Part shown: in pieces, positions 1 to 14,400 of the stretch
How the letters are laid out: every line of letters begins with the position of its first letter
How positions within the stretch are numbered: the first letter of the stretch is position 1
DNA from: Mytilisepta virgata
Lineage: Eukaryota; Mollusca; Bivalvia; Mytilida; Mytilidae
Reading direction: 5' to 3'
Assembly: GCA_028015205.1 (NCBI GenBank)
Contig: CM051516.1
Span: forward strand, 32,316,230-32,380,229
DNA length: 64,000 nucleotides
The notes under the pieces: model-generated
Database searches by the model: none
What the model was told of the DNA's origin: nothing
Seen by the model: the letters and a program-made list of their open reading frames with translations, nothing else
Position numbers and translations under genes: made by a program

Positions 1-220
1 GTACTTCATGTACTTTGTTTAAACTTATGTTTTTTTTAGTTGTGTTTTTGTGGCAAAATACATTAGCATTAACGCTTACCACACATTTAGTGGATTGCAT
101 CCCATGTTTGTCTTCAACATTTCCCGATCTCCATTCTCAAATTTGTTTTTTTTTTAAATTTGATTACAGAAATAAACGAAAAATCAAACTACTATAGCGA
201 ATACCTTGATATTATAACAC

Positions 221-1516
221 TAGAGGCTCTCAAGAGCCTGTGTCGCTCACCTGTATCTAATGTGATTTTGGAAATTATGTAAAATTATATAATGATTGAG
301 ACCAAGATTGGTTTAATTTGACACAGTATTTAAAATTAAAAACAGGTCATCTTAATGTAGTCTTACAATAGCTACTGAAGACATCTTATCATTATTATTT
401 TTGAATATGTGGTCAAGTTGTGACCATTCAGAATTTTTTTTACAATTTTCTGATAGACTTCTTAACATCTTGGATGATGGATTGGCAACAAAGTAACAAC
501 ACTTGGTCAGCACCTCATAAGGAACATTCATGCTATGTTTTGTTACATTCCATTCATCATTACATTGTGGTTCTCTAAAAGAAGTCATTTGTATGCATTT
601 CCCATAGGGTCCAATGTTAAACTTAGTCCCCCGCTGGCGGCCATCTTGGATGATGGATTGGCTACAAAGTAACAACGTTTGGTCAGCACCTCATAAGGAA
701 CATTCATGCCAGATTTAGTTTCATTCCATTCAGTGGTTCTCTAAAAGAAGTCATTTGTATGCATTTCCCATTGGGTCCTATGTTAAACTAAGTTCCCCGC
801 TGGCGGCCATCTTGGATGATGGATCAGCTACAAAGTAACAACACTTGGTCAGCACTTCATAAGGAATATTCATGCCATGTTCGGTTTCATTCCATTAAGT
901 GGGTCACTAAAAGAAGTCATTTGTATGCATTTCCCATAGGGTCCTATGTTAAACTAAGTCCCCCGCTGGTGGCCATCTGGGATTATGGATCGGCTACAAA
1001 GTAACAACACTTGGTCAGCATCTCATAAGGAATATTCATGCCATGTTTGGTTTCATTCCATTCAACGGTTCTCTAAAAGAAGTCATTTGTATGCATTTCC
1101 CATAGGGTCCTATGTTAAACTAAGTCCCCCTCTGGCGGCCATCTTGGATGATGGATCGGCTATAAAGTAACAACACTTGGTCAGCACCTCATAAGGAACA
1201 TTCATGCCAGATTTAGTTTCATTCCATTCAGTGGTTCTCTAAAAGAAGTCATTTGTATGCATTCCCATAGGGTCCTATGTTAAACTAAGTTCCCCGCTGG
1301 TGGCCATCTTGGATTATGGATCGGCTACAAAGTAACAACACTTGGTCAGCACCTCATAAGGAACATTCATGCCATGTTTGGTTTCATTCCATTCAGTGGT
1401 TCTCTAGAAGAAGTTCAAAATGTTAACGACGACGACGGACGACGACGGACGAAGCCGGACGCCGGACGCCAAGTGATGAGAAAAGCTCACTTGGCCCTTT
1501 GGGCCAGGTGAGCTAA
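221..1516 (+). mobile_element. F1 hairpin-ended element, copy 1 (166-bp core)
   Basis: The left end carries AGGCTCTCAAGAGCCT, a 7-bp-arm hairpin, followed by CGCTCACCTG. The right end carries GGCCCTTTGGGCC followed by AGGTGAGCTAAAA. GCTCACCTG and CAGGTGAGC are inverted copies. The inside is six tandem copies of a ~166-base unit (starts near 472, 648, 814, 980, 1146, 1311) and then a GACGACGGAC microsatellite. I see no protein. The layout resembles the bivalve pearl elements, which are thought to be non-autonomous relatives of Helentrons. Confidence 0.72.
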
Positions 1517-2285
1517 AAAGTGTGCATCTCAACGATTCCAAAATCACTAATCTGCCTTGTGAAACACACGTTAAATTTTATTGGACACCTTTTCCATACG
1601 ACTATACTAGTCTGTATATGTATCAGAAGACAAACTTTTGACGCAGGATTTTGCTTTAAAACTGTGATATGGCGTTGATCTCTTTCATGAATGAAGAAAA
1701 AATATATATATATATATTGGAGGTTGGGGAGTGTTGCTAAGACAAAGGGGAAGACAGAGGAGAAAAGAGTGGTTCAATACAGTAGATCTATGTCAAAGAT
1801 GCCTGTTGTTTGACTAAAATCTGTTGTGACTGCACCCTAGTTCAAATTGGTACGAGATGAAAGGGCTTTTGCGATGTATACTTATCGCTCATAATCACAT
1901 TTTAATCATTATTTACGCAAAACAGAACTATAGCTCTGACAGACTATAGGATACTGTCATCATAAATAGCTAGAACACACTTTCAGCAATTAAAATCCTA
2001 TCCAAATTGGTAAATCTACCTGAATAAAAGGAGCAGTGTTACAGCAGTATATCTCCAGAAACGTCGATTTTGCATTGAAAACATGACGAGCCTTTTTTGT
2101 AGCCAAAATGTCTCAAATATAGGTTTGTTTGTTTGCGTACATCAGCATGTCTTTTTTACGAATTAATTGAAAAAATAATTTATGATTGATATGGAGGTTC
2201 AGAAGATCCATATAATTGAGACAGGTGTAAAAAGTATCATAACGGGATGCAAAATGGTAAGAATTAATATCTTAAAATAAACTTA
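1517..2285. other. Intron sequence without a recognised feature
   Basis: This AT-rich stretch holds a short TA microsatellite near 1690-1708 and nothing else that I recognise. Confidence 0.6.
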
Positions 2286-2291
2286 ACTTAC

Positions 2292-2444
2292 TCCTGTCAC
2301 ATTTTGGTCCATTATTTTCGAGTTGCCATCCTGGGTTACATATGTCACTGAAAGTACATATGCCATTGAAACGTTCACACTGCTCATTGAAGCAACCAGT
2401 ACAATCTTTCGCACAGTTTTCCCCAAACTGTCCTGCTGTACATT
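2292..2444 (-). CDS. EGF-like exon 12 (type A)
   Basis: The module reads [35 protein letters not shown] and [13 protein letters not shown]. Eight cysteines are intact. The acceptor is TTTTAG/A and the donor AGGA/GTAAGT. It is the last exon in view; a B partner would lie to the left of position 1 if the alternation holds. Confidence 0.85.
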
Positions 2445-5400
2445 CTAAAAATTTCAAGCATTTAAGCAGCTTATTAATTGTTCTGTACCAAACATTAATG
2501 TGATCTTATTTTTTTCTAATTTTATTTTACAGATTATTCCCACATTATTTACTTTGTAACCGCATGCAAAGATTTTGTGGCATGAATTTATCAGTCCAAT
2601 CCCATCATTCATTTACAATATTTCAATATTTTTTTTGACAATTTTGTGACTGCTAGGTCTGTACCAAAAATGTTCCTCTATTTTTCTGACATATTTTATA
2701 ATTATAGTCCAAAAATATGAACATGCTATTGCTTCAAACTTGGCATGTACAAGGATTTTTTGTCAAGAATTTATCAGCATTATTTCAACGTGATGTTTCA
2801 ATGTTTTAATGATGCACAAGGAAAATTGCTTCACAGAATCACAGCTGCTTACCTCTCATGCATTACAATTGATAATTTTAAATATTCACATTATTCTGCT
2901 TTCTGTAGAAAATTCAGGAATGTGATTATGTGGTATATAGCTGTACGAAAAATAAAGGTCTTCTGATAAACGGGCCACTTGCATGCTCTCGGCAAGTTTG
3001 ATCAGTGACACTAAAGTTGCATATTTTCCAAAAGAAATGTTTATATCAAAATAATAAAACAATCTCTGGATTTAAAATGGTATTCTTCAATAAATATACT
3101 GATATTTAATCCATAGAAGTTTAAATAAATATATTTATCGGAAATCATCAAACAATATTTAGATTTAAAAAAATGGTATTCGCTTTGTCATCAATCCAGT
3201 TGACGAAAAACAGAAGAGTTAAAAGTCAAAGTTGAAAGTGAACGTATGCCACTTTGTATAAAACGTTCGTTAATTTTCAACTGAATGTGAATTATGACAG
3301 TAGACGACTGTTGCCTCAATAAACTCAAAACTGAGGCTAATCTATCTTCACTATGACATTATTTTGTTACAAAGTGAACGTAACTCAAATAAACATCAGT
3401 TATTCTTCGATAGCCGGGTTAAGAAGTAGACATAAAATTATGCGCACTTACGGTGCACTGTCTGTTGAAGCAGTGTACTGCTTAGTTACATGTAGCATAT
3501 AGTTTTAAATTTTTCTTAGTGTGCTTTGTTGATATTTTTTATGAATGCATTTTCACTCAATCAATCATCGGACTACCTGCAAAACTTTTCAGCCAGGTAA
3601 GCCAATTGATCTGTGTCCTAATGAAAATAAACAGCTGCGCCATGAGCGCATGATACGCCCGTCGTCTTGTGAAAAAAACATAATAAATGTTTTTGGAATC
3701 CTCCTTTATTTAGTGGAGCTGCTGGTGGAATGTATATGGAAACCCAGCAAAACATAAGCGTGTAAACTTTTAAGCAATAGAGATACGGCACGAAATGAGA
3801 CCAAAAAAGACTACTCTTTTTACCAAAAAGCTCAATAAAAATTCAATAACTCAAAAATAAAATAATCATCACGAAAAAGTATTAGAGATCTTCAGATTAA
3901 TATAACTAAGAAGTGTGTAAAGTTTTATGCAATAATCATAAATCGTTTTTGAGATACGGCGCGACATGTAAAACCCCCCCCCCCCTTTTTATACAAAAAA
4001 CTTAAAAACAAAATTTTGAGTAATCACCAAAAAGTATACAGATCTTAAGATTAATATAACTAAGAAGTGTGTAAAGTTTTATGCAATAATCATAAATCGT
4101 TTTTGAGATACGGTGCGACATGTGAAACCCCCTCTTTTTTATACAAAAAACTCAAAAACTCTAAAATAAAATTTTGAATCATCACCAAAGAGTATACAGA
4201 TCTTTAGATTAATATAACTAAGAAGTGTGTAAAGTTTTATGCAATAATCATAAATCGTTTTTGAGATACGGTGCGACATGTGAAACCCCCTCTTTTTTAT
4301 ACAAAAAACTCGAAAACTCTTAAATAAAATTTTGAATCATCACCAAAAAGTATACAGATCTTTAGATTAATATAACAAAGAAGTGTGTAAAGTTTTATGC
4401 AATAATCATAAATCGTTTTTGAGATACGGTGCGACATGTGAAACCCCCTCTTTTTTATACAAAAAACTCAAAAACTCTTAAATAAAATTTTGAATCATCA
4501 CCAAAAAGTATACAGATCTTTAGATTTAATAACTAAGAAGTGTGTAAAGTTTTATGCAATAATCATAAATCGTTTTTGAGATACGGTGCGATATGTGAAA
4601 CCCCCTCTTTTTTATACAAAAAACTCAAAAACTCTTAAATAAAATTTTGAATCATCACCAAAAAGTATACAGATCTTTAGGTTAATATAACTAAGAAGTG
4701 TGTAAAGTTTTATGCAATAATCATAAATCATTTTTGAGATACGGCGCGACATGTAAAACCCCCCCCTTTTTTGTCCCCCGCCGCAACGCGATGCGGGGGA
4801 TATGGTAATGCCGGGCGTCCGTCGTGCCGTGCTTCCGTCCGTCCCTCCGTCCGTCCGTCCGCCCACCTTGTAAGCGCTCTAGCAAATTTATTTCTTGACC
4901 GATTTGGATAATATTTATACAGTAGCTTTAACTCAATAATACCTCAAGGGAGTTCGAAGATGAGTCATGTCAAAATATTTTTGTAGGAGTTATGCCCCTT
5001 AATAACTTAGAAAATTGACAAAATTTTCATGTAAGCGCTCTAGCAAATTTATTTCTTGACCGATTTGGATAATATTTATACAGTAGCTTTAACTCAATAA
5101 TACCTCAAGGGAGTTCGAAGATGAGTCATGTCGAAATATTTTTGTAGGATTTATGCCCCTTAATAACTTAGAAAATTGACAAAATTTTCATGTAAGCGCT
5201 CTAGCAAATTTATTTCTTGACCAATTTGGATAATATTTATACAGTAGCTTTAACTCAATGATACCTCAAGGGAGTTCGAAGATGAGTCATGTCAAAATAT
5301 TTTTGTAGGAGTTATGCCCCTTAATAACTTAGAAAATTGACAAAATTTTCATGTAAGCGCTCTAGCAAATTTATTTCTTGACCGATTTGGATAATATTTA

Positions 5401-8400
5401 TACAGTAGCTTTAACTCAATGATACCTCAAGGGAGTTCGAAGATGAGTTATGTCGAAATATTTTTGTAGGAGTTATGCCCCTTAATAACTTAGAAAATTG
5501 ACAAAATTTTCATGTAAGCGCTCTAGCAAATTTATTTCTTGACCGATTTGGATAATATTTATACAGTAGCTTTAACTCAATGATACCTCAAGGGAGTTCG
5601 AAGATGAGTCATGTCGAAATATTTTTGTAGGAGTTATGCCCCTTAATAACTTTGAAAATTGACAAAATGTTCATCTAAGTGTTCTAGAAAATTTATATTC
5701 TCCTTGCATTGGAATAATATTTATACACTTGGACCTAAAGGGAGGTTTTATACATAAACTCCTATCGAAACTTATAAAATTGAAAAATACTGTCTTTAAG
5801 AGTTTGTTAGGCGGAATACTTTTGATCAAAGCATTTCTGTTTATTGAAAAGGAGTAAATGTACATTTGTATAAATTCTCAATACACATGGTAAAATAAGA
5901 TTTCAACACTATACCCATATTGTATAAATGTCTTCATACCACTCATTAACTTGTAAAAAACTTTAGCAATAACCACAAATTGTTTGTCCTTCTATTCTCT
6001 CTCTTTGAGAAAATTTTGTTATGTTTCACTTGTCCAAGGGTTTCTGATGCTCTAGCGGCGGGGGACTTCGGAACTCTGTTCGATTTTTTTTTTTACAAAA
6101 AACTGAAAAACTCTAAAATAAAATTTTGAATCATCACCAAAAAGTATATAGATCTTAAGATTAATATAACTAAGAAGTGTGTAAAGTTTTAAGCAATAAT
6201 CATAAATTGTTTTTGAGATACGGCGATAATTATAGTCCAAAAATATGAACATGCTATTGCTTCAAACTTGGCATGTACAAGGATTTTTTGTCAAGAATTT
6301 ATCAGCATTATTTCAACGTGATGTTTCAATGTTTTAATGATGCACAAGGAAAATTGCTTCACAGAATCACAGCTGCTTAACTCTCATGCATTACAATTGA
6401 TAACTTTAAATATTCACATTATTCTGCTTTCTGTAGAAAATTCAGGAATGGGATTATGTGGTATATAGCTGTACGAAAAATAAAGGTCTCCCGATAAACG
6501 GGCCACTTGCACGTTCTCGGCAAGTTTGATCAGTGACACTAAAGTTGCATATTTTCCAAAAGAAATGTTTATATCAAAATAATAAAACAATCTCTGGATT
6601 TAAAATGGTATTCTTCATTAAATATACTGATATTTAATCCATAGAAGTTTAAATAAATATATTTATCGGAAATCATCAAACAATATTTAGATTTAAAAAA
6701 ATGGTATTCGCTTTGTCATCAATCCAGTTGAAGAAAAACAGAAGAGATAAAAGTCAAAGTTGAAAGTGAATGTATGCCACTTTGTATAAAACGTTCGTCA
6801 ATTTTCAAGTGAATGTGAATTATAACAGTAGACGACTGTTGCCTCAATAAACTCAAAACTGAGGCTAATCTATCTTCACTATGACATTATTTTGTTACAA
6901 AGTGAACGTAACTCAAATAAACATCAGTTATTCTTCGATAGCCGGGTTAAGAAGTAGACATAAAATTATGCGCACTTACGGTGCACTGTCTGTTGAAGCA
7001 GTGTACTGCTTAGTTACATGTAGCATATAGTTTTAAATTTTTCTTAGTGTGCTTTGTTGATATTTTTTAAACCTTCAACTCTAAACCAAGTTTCATTTCC
7101 AGTCTCTTTTTTATCAAATATTTGTTTGACACCGATTTTTCAGCCACAATTGTTGTGCGTATCTAAATGGAGTAAAACCGACTTTAAGCAGGAACTATTC
7201 ATCGAATCGCATTCCCTCCAGTTCGAAATTATAATCACCATATTTACTAAAAAAATAACCACAATCTACAATCAATGTATTATACATTATGATATAGTAC
7301 ACCAGGGCCGCCCCAGTCTCGAATGTTGTTAAATACCAAAAATAAATAGATACGAGTGCCTGTGATCTAACAACATCCCACTGAAATTCGCGTTAGGTCT
7401 CAGCATGAATGCATTTTCACTCAATCAATCATCGGACTACCTGCAAAACTTTTCAGCCAGGTAAGCCAATTGATCTGTGTCCTAATGAAAAAAACTGACT
7501 TTCCATATCCTGTTATTAAATAGGCTGAGAAGTAAATTTTCTCTCGTATATATTCTAGAATTGTTCTTTGCTCTTTTTCAACTAATTAAAGCCAGGTTTT
7601 GGTAAAGTATCTTTGAAAATGCCATCAATAGCGGAAATGCCCGAACTTTTTAATTGGTTATTTACATCGCTTATTATTCGCTTTTAATATCATATAATTA
7701 GCCATGGAAAAATCAACAACGTTCCTCTTAATTGCATAATTTTTTCTGACAATAAACGATATGATGTCTAAATAAAAACTGCCTTATATTACTTGAAAAC
7801 ACCATATCGATTACAAAGAGAAAGTTAGTGGATCAGAGAGCTTGGAACCGCAATACCCTATTGTTGCAAGGACAACATATCAAATGTAGGTAATTTGCCT
7901 AGCACCGGATGTAGTTCTGTGAATGTGATGAATATTTTAATGGAAGTTAGCGTCATGGTCATGGTCATAGACACTACACCTCCCCAACTTGCATGGCATT
8001 TCAATAGATAAATGTTCATAGAAAGGTACATACATGTAGCTGGATCTGCCAAGTGCACTACTAAACCCTTTAAAAAGTTCTTACTACTTTACGTACAGCA
8101 ATTAAGGAAACCAGGTGTGGATTCTTAAAATTTCTCAATACATACAGTAATATCTCTCTTCTATTGACCTTACCTATTGAAATAGCATAAAATATTTTTT
8201 ACTTTTCTATGAACTTTCCACATTATAAAGTAATATTTGTTTTTCGTGAGCTAATTCAACCAAATGTTCTTGACTAAACAAGGTTTACAAAGATATGCCT
8301 ATCTGGAATAAGGTAAGCATCAGGCTAAATTTTAACAAAAAGTACTCTAAGACTGAGGTTGTTAACGTCTTGGATTTTCTCATCGACAACAACCTTGAGT

Positions 8401-11400
8401 TCAGATGACAGGTTTTTCAAATGACGATCGATATTCAAATGGGGAAAACTTGTGTGCCGCCTTTGGCCGATCTGTTTTTGTTTTCATGAGGCTAAATTTT
8501 TACAGGGACTACTACACAGAAGACAAAAGATACTAGCACAGTCCTTTAATTTCAGTTTTGCTATACAGATGATGTTCTGTCACTTAATAATACTAACTTT
8601 ACCTATTACCTGTTTCATCCATCCCAGTGAACTTGAAATTAAGAGAGACCATAGACACATCAGCTTCTGCTTCGTATCTACATTTGTACTTGTATTTTGA
8701 TAATAATGGGAGACTGAAATCAAACCTTTATGACAAAAGTGATAATTTTAATTTTCCTATTCTGAAATTCCCATTCCTCAGTAGTAATATCCCAAGGTCT
8801 CCAGCCTATGGTGTGTACAATTCACAGTTTATTCGTTACTGTTGTACAAGTGATATACACTACGACTTTAACGACAGACCGAGTTTTCTGTCAAATAACT
8901 TTTTCAGACAGGATTATGTCCAGTCTGTAATTTTCATCACTCCAAAAATTTAACGACCATCATCACGAATTGATTGGACGGTTGCTGTTTGCCTAGCTCA
9001 CTATTCCGGGGCAACTTATGCCACTCCCTGTTTCTAGTAGGAGTTCAAATTGCTATTGCGTTTGTTTCTGTGCTGTTTTATTACAATTTATATATGGTTT
9101 TTTATTTTTTTTTATCCTCGTGATATCCGTTTGTTTTCTTACATTCTTAGATTTCGATTTAACGGACTTTTCCCACCGTTCTGTCGCCTCGGTATTCTCT
9201 TGCCGGTATTTAAAAGAACTGCCAACCCTTACTATTTTGACGTAAGACACATAGTCATGATCATAGACACTACACCTCCCCAACTTTCATGACATTTCAA
9301 TAGATAAATGTAAATAAAAAGGTACATACATGTAGCTGGATCTGCCAAGTGCACTACTAAACCCTTTAAAAAGTCCTTACTACTTTACCTACAGCAATTA
9401 AGGATGGTTTCAAAAGTCACTGTGATAAGGACTACATAACGCTTGGTATGAACCAGATGTGGATTCTTAACATTTCTCAACACTTACAGTAATATCTCAC
9501 CTTGTTTAGTCAAGAAACATTTGGTTGAATTAGCTCACAAAAAACATCACAAATTGATTGGAAGGATGCTGTTTGCCTAGCTCACCATTCCGGGGCAACT
9601 TATGTCACTCCCTGTTTCCAGCAGGAGTTCAAATTGCTAGTGCGTTTGTTTCTGTGCTGTCTTGTTTTATTACAATGTATATGTTTTTTTTTAATTTTTT
9701 TTTTATCCTTGTGACATCCGTTTGTTTTCTTACATTCTCATTAGCTTGTCCCCTTATGATTTCGATTTAACAGACTTTTCCCACTGTTTTGTCCCTTCGG
9801 TATTCTCTTGCAGCTTTTTAAAATAACCGCCAACCCTTATTATTTTGACGTAAGACTTCTGATTTTTGCCTTTTAAATACGCCGTACTATTTCCGATTTT
9901 TCAACGGCAAAAATATTGAAATTCCGGATTTTTGTCGTTGTCGAGACCGTATCCGGTTTGAAATTTTAATAAATATATGAATCGCGATCATGAAAGCGTG
10001 TGTCAGTAACATATTTGGTAATGAAAGGACCTCATTTTTCGATCATGCTCTTGTAGGTGTTTTAAATAAAACAAAATGTTGTGCGCGTCTGGAGGAAAAC
10101 GAAAGCGATTCGAAGATAGAAATGACTCTTCTCAAAAGAAATTAAAGACGCAGTCTTTATTTCAAAACCTACATGCTCCAAAAACCTTCAGAAAGTGACA
10201 CATATACACTAGAAAGATGAAACTAAGTTAATTAAATATCAGCTAAAGTATGTCTCAAATTTCTTCGAAGGCATGCACGTTCACAAAAAATGTCCAGACC
10301 CTACCTTAATATTTTTTCTTTGTTGGAGTTTGCAGCTCTGTATTTTATATAACTGTTCTTGATTTACAAAATTAGTGTGGATTAGAGAAAACAATTTCTA
10401 ACTCCTACAATTGTTGTCTCTGTACGATACATATGATGCATCCTTCTATCTCTAGGTTCAATTCTGTACAATTTAGGTACGTCATAATACCAAAAACTGG
10501 ACAAAACAAAGAAATTAAAAAAAATACGACAACAAACAACCCTAACTCCACAGACTTTGCAAATCTTCAGTAGAAATACATGTATCTAGTAAAAATAATC
10601 CCTCCTCGGCTGATATATACTGTAAATGCTTTTTTCACTGATAAAATGACTAAGTTCCAAATATTAAAAACAAAAGACTCCCAAGAGCCTGAATTGATCA
10701 CCTGTAACTTTTTGTGTAGATCTTGCATCGATGATAATCTTGGCTATTTAATGTATACCGTTGCATTTTGTGCTTGAATATTGACTTTTACAGCTAAAAT
10801 ATAGAATCTTGAACCCAATGGACTTTTGCAATGGCCTTGGGTCTTGACCTTCCATTTTGACAGGAATATTGTAGAGGATATAATTTCTAAACTAGATACC
10901 ATAGGTAACATCTATGTAAAGTTAAGTTCAAAAGTATTTGGCCCAGTAGTTTCAGAGGAGACGATTTTTCAATAGTTTCCGATGACGTATGACGACGAAC
11001 GGCAAGTGATGGCATAGGATCACAAAAATAAAACAAGAGGCTCTCAAGAGCCTGAATCGCTCACCTGGTAAACAATGAACTATAAACTAAATTAATATAT
11101 TAATGTTTGTTGTACATTAAACTGAGTATTAAAGGTCACGTAAAATGCAGAAAATACCTTTAAAAGCCTTTCAAGAACCTCTGGAAAGAAATGGGCATGA
11201 GTTCTCCCTACGCTTGATTAAGATACAGTCATGGTCAATCTGATGATTCATAATACAAAATGAAAGCTTTAATTAATCTTCAAATACAAGTATAAATCTT
11301 TTGGTCTATATGTTGTCTTCGTTTTTAAAATGTTTGAAAGAAGTTATGTAAAAATTGTGGGTTAAGGCTTTTTATTGTACTTGAAAAGGAAATATTGCAG

Positions 11401-14400
11401 GAACAATCATGCTAAGTTTCATCCAAATCCCCCTAGTAGTTTCAGAGGAGAAGATGTTTGAAAATTTGTTAACAACGATTATGACAGACACCAAGTGATG
11501 GCAATTAAAAGCTCACATATTATGAAATTTAATCATTGTTATACAACATTCTCATCATCACCATTCACTAAGGATACCATGTTTACTTTAAAAACCAAAT
11601 ATTGTTGAAATCCGAGCAAGTGTAAAAAATGGCAGCCAATTTTAAAAATGGCCGTCCAAAACAAACTTTCATCATCACCATTCAACTCGGGATACCATGT
11701 TTGCCTTGAAAGTAGCTTTCATCTTCATTTTATTTCTATAATTCAGGAAAGAATAGCAAAAAACAGCATTTTGACCACTATGTTCTATTTTTAGTAAGGG
11801 CGGATATGTTTTTCGACCAATCAAAAATCCAAGCATTAACTTTTTGCAGGATACCCTAAGGAACAATCTTACCAAGTTTCATTTGATTTTGAATAGTAGT
11901 TTTAGAGAAGAAGATTTTTGAAATAATAACATAAAAAAAAGCCAAAAATGTCAAAAAAGGGCAATAACTCTAACATCAGTTGACAGATTTTCACGAAAAT
12001 CAGCACGCAGGTAGCTCTCATCATGCTGAACACTTTCAACCTGCCAGAATTTGCCATAACCTAATGATTTTTGAGACATTTGCGAAAAACTGTTGTTTGA
12101 CCCCTATGTTCTATTTTTAGTAACAGTGGCCATGTTTTTCGACGGATCAAAAATCGAAGCATAAACTTTGTGCAGGATACCCTAAAGAACAATCATGCTA
12201 AGTTTTATCCAAATCCATTCAGTAGTTTCAGGGGAGAAGATTTTTGAAATAATAACATAAAAAAAAGCCAAAAATGTCAAAAAAGGGCAATAACTCTAAC
12301 ATCAGTTGACAGATTTTCACGAAAATCAGCACGCAGGTAGCTCTCATCATGCTGAACACTTTCAACCTGCCAGAGCTTGCCTTAACCTAATGATTTTTGA
12401 GATACTTGCGAAAAACTGTTGTTTGACCCCTATGTTCTATTTTTAGTAACAGTGGCCATGTTTTTCGACGGATCAAAAATCGAAGCATAAACTTTGTGCA
12501 GGATATCCTAAGGAACAATCATGCTAAGTTTTATCCAAATCCATTCAGTAGTTTCAGAGGAGAAGATGTTTGAAAAATTGTTAACGACGACAGACGACGA
12601 CGGACGCCAAGTGATGAGAAAAGCTTACATGGCCTTTTAGGCCAGGTGAGCTAAAAAATGAAAATCCACTTCTTTTTCAAGGGAGTAGGCATGTCCCAAA
12701 GGGAATAGCAAAGTATTCAAGGAATTCGTGATATAATGAAAAAGAAGAATATATATGGTTTTTACATATAAACAGACTGTTATGGGCCCCCGAGGACTAA
12801 TAAAATATATCATTTACGCAATAGTATTATGAAGAATAAGAATATAAATGGTTTACCTGTAAATGTAATCTATTTAGGTATAGTCAAGCGACTTTTGACA
12901 CAATGACCCCGATGTAAATTGGGTTCTTACCCCCAGCAGGTACATAATTCACCCAATATGGTATTTCCATACAACATATAATTCTTACTTTACAATAATA
13001 CATGATTTATTTTGTGATTACAGTATGTTCTTACACAATAATGCTAACAATAATTATAAAAGTAGCTTTAATCTTTACAACATGCAATACATTAATATAC
13101 ATACGAGCCTAAGTTTGTAAGTTAAAAGGACAATAAGTGCAAAGAAATGCAATCAACAAGATCATACCACGCACAAACATCCTGATTTGTACATCAAGAA
13201 CATAAACTTTCATTAACAAAATAAACATTCTACCAAGGTACAAACTGCACAAAGTCAAAATAGCAACGTTGGGGGTCATGAGTCTGGGGACTATCATTGA
13301 ACCCAAATATCCTTCCTATTTGTACATCAACTGCTTTTGCAAAGGTTCATAAAGATTGGAGAGACCTAGGTTTTTGTTAAGACTGACAAGCAAAATGATA
13401 TCTATATAACACTTTATTGGTAACTCTGCCTCCTCTCTCAACAGAGAAAACATATCACAAAATGTTTATCTCCAGCAATGATGCTAACATCATACAGCGT
13501 AACAAACAGTTTTCAAAAGAGGAATCAAATTTACTGATTAAAAAAATATAGATGTAAATGAATAATGCCATGCATACTCATTAGCAATTGACTTTTAATT
13601 AGTACAAAACGATGAAAAGCTGTTTACTGTTGCTTCAGAATTTTTTTTCTCTTCCGTAAGGGGCCTGATAGTACTCGACCCTGAACTCTCAAATATTTGC
13701 CGTCTGATTAAAATTAAATCTCAGTCACTCTTCTCCCGTAACCTGCAATACTTTATAGATGTACACAGATTTTAACAAATTACTATTCGGAAAAGACTTC
13801 CTTTTGAACCTCATTGAACATCAAATAAGAATAAGCTATACATTTCCTAAGAGAATAAAATTCAAATATTTGAATGAACTTATTAAACATTTCAAAGTTT
13901 CATTCATCGATCTTCTAACCAGACAAAAAAGATGTATTCAATAAAGTAGAACGTGTGCTACAAAATTCATTGTTGGGTTGCTCCAAATGTTGATAGAGGG
14001 AAAAATAATGGAAGAATTTGTCTATGGGTCACAGAAGCCCACTTATAAACATGCAAGAGTCAATGTACTAATTCAAACCTATTGACGTTTTGTTTTCTTT
14101 GACACTTAATGAGTAAAAGTCATATGAGTGCGCAAAACAGCAAATTTGGCAATTCTCAATTTATTAAGGGGCACAACACAAGGATGATGAAAGTGACGCC
14201 ATTCAAATTTGAACTTGATCAGTGTTTGGTGCTAATAAGCACTGTATATAAGTTTCATACCATTTGGTTTGAAGCAAAGTAAAATTCGAGTGTGGAAACG
14301 GCAGATTCAGCATTTTTTCTATTTATAAAGGCAAATAAGTCGAGAACGGTGTAGGTGACGAGATCCAAATTCGAACTCGATCTGTGGTTGGTAATAGTAA

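Noticed and set aside
648..1311. CRISPR-like regularly spaced repeats
   Set aside because: The units are contiguous ~166-base tandem repeats with no short repeat/unique spacer pattern, and the genome is eukaryotic.
4612..4866. Frame starting [11 protein letters not shown]
   Set aside because: It is a translation of the GTCC microsatellite and the F2 hairpin end, running into the 158-bp array.
9018..9292. Three overlapping frames with membrane-like residues
   Set aside because: They lie in the T-rich 3' region of an RT element and recur as a diverged copy at 9558; no sign of a membrane protein gene.
13759..13944. 61-codon frame rich in Lys and Ile
   Set aside because: No recognised motif, no splice-site or repeat support; may be chance in AT-rich DNA.
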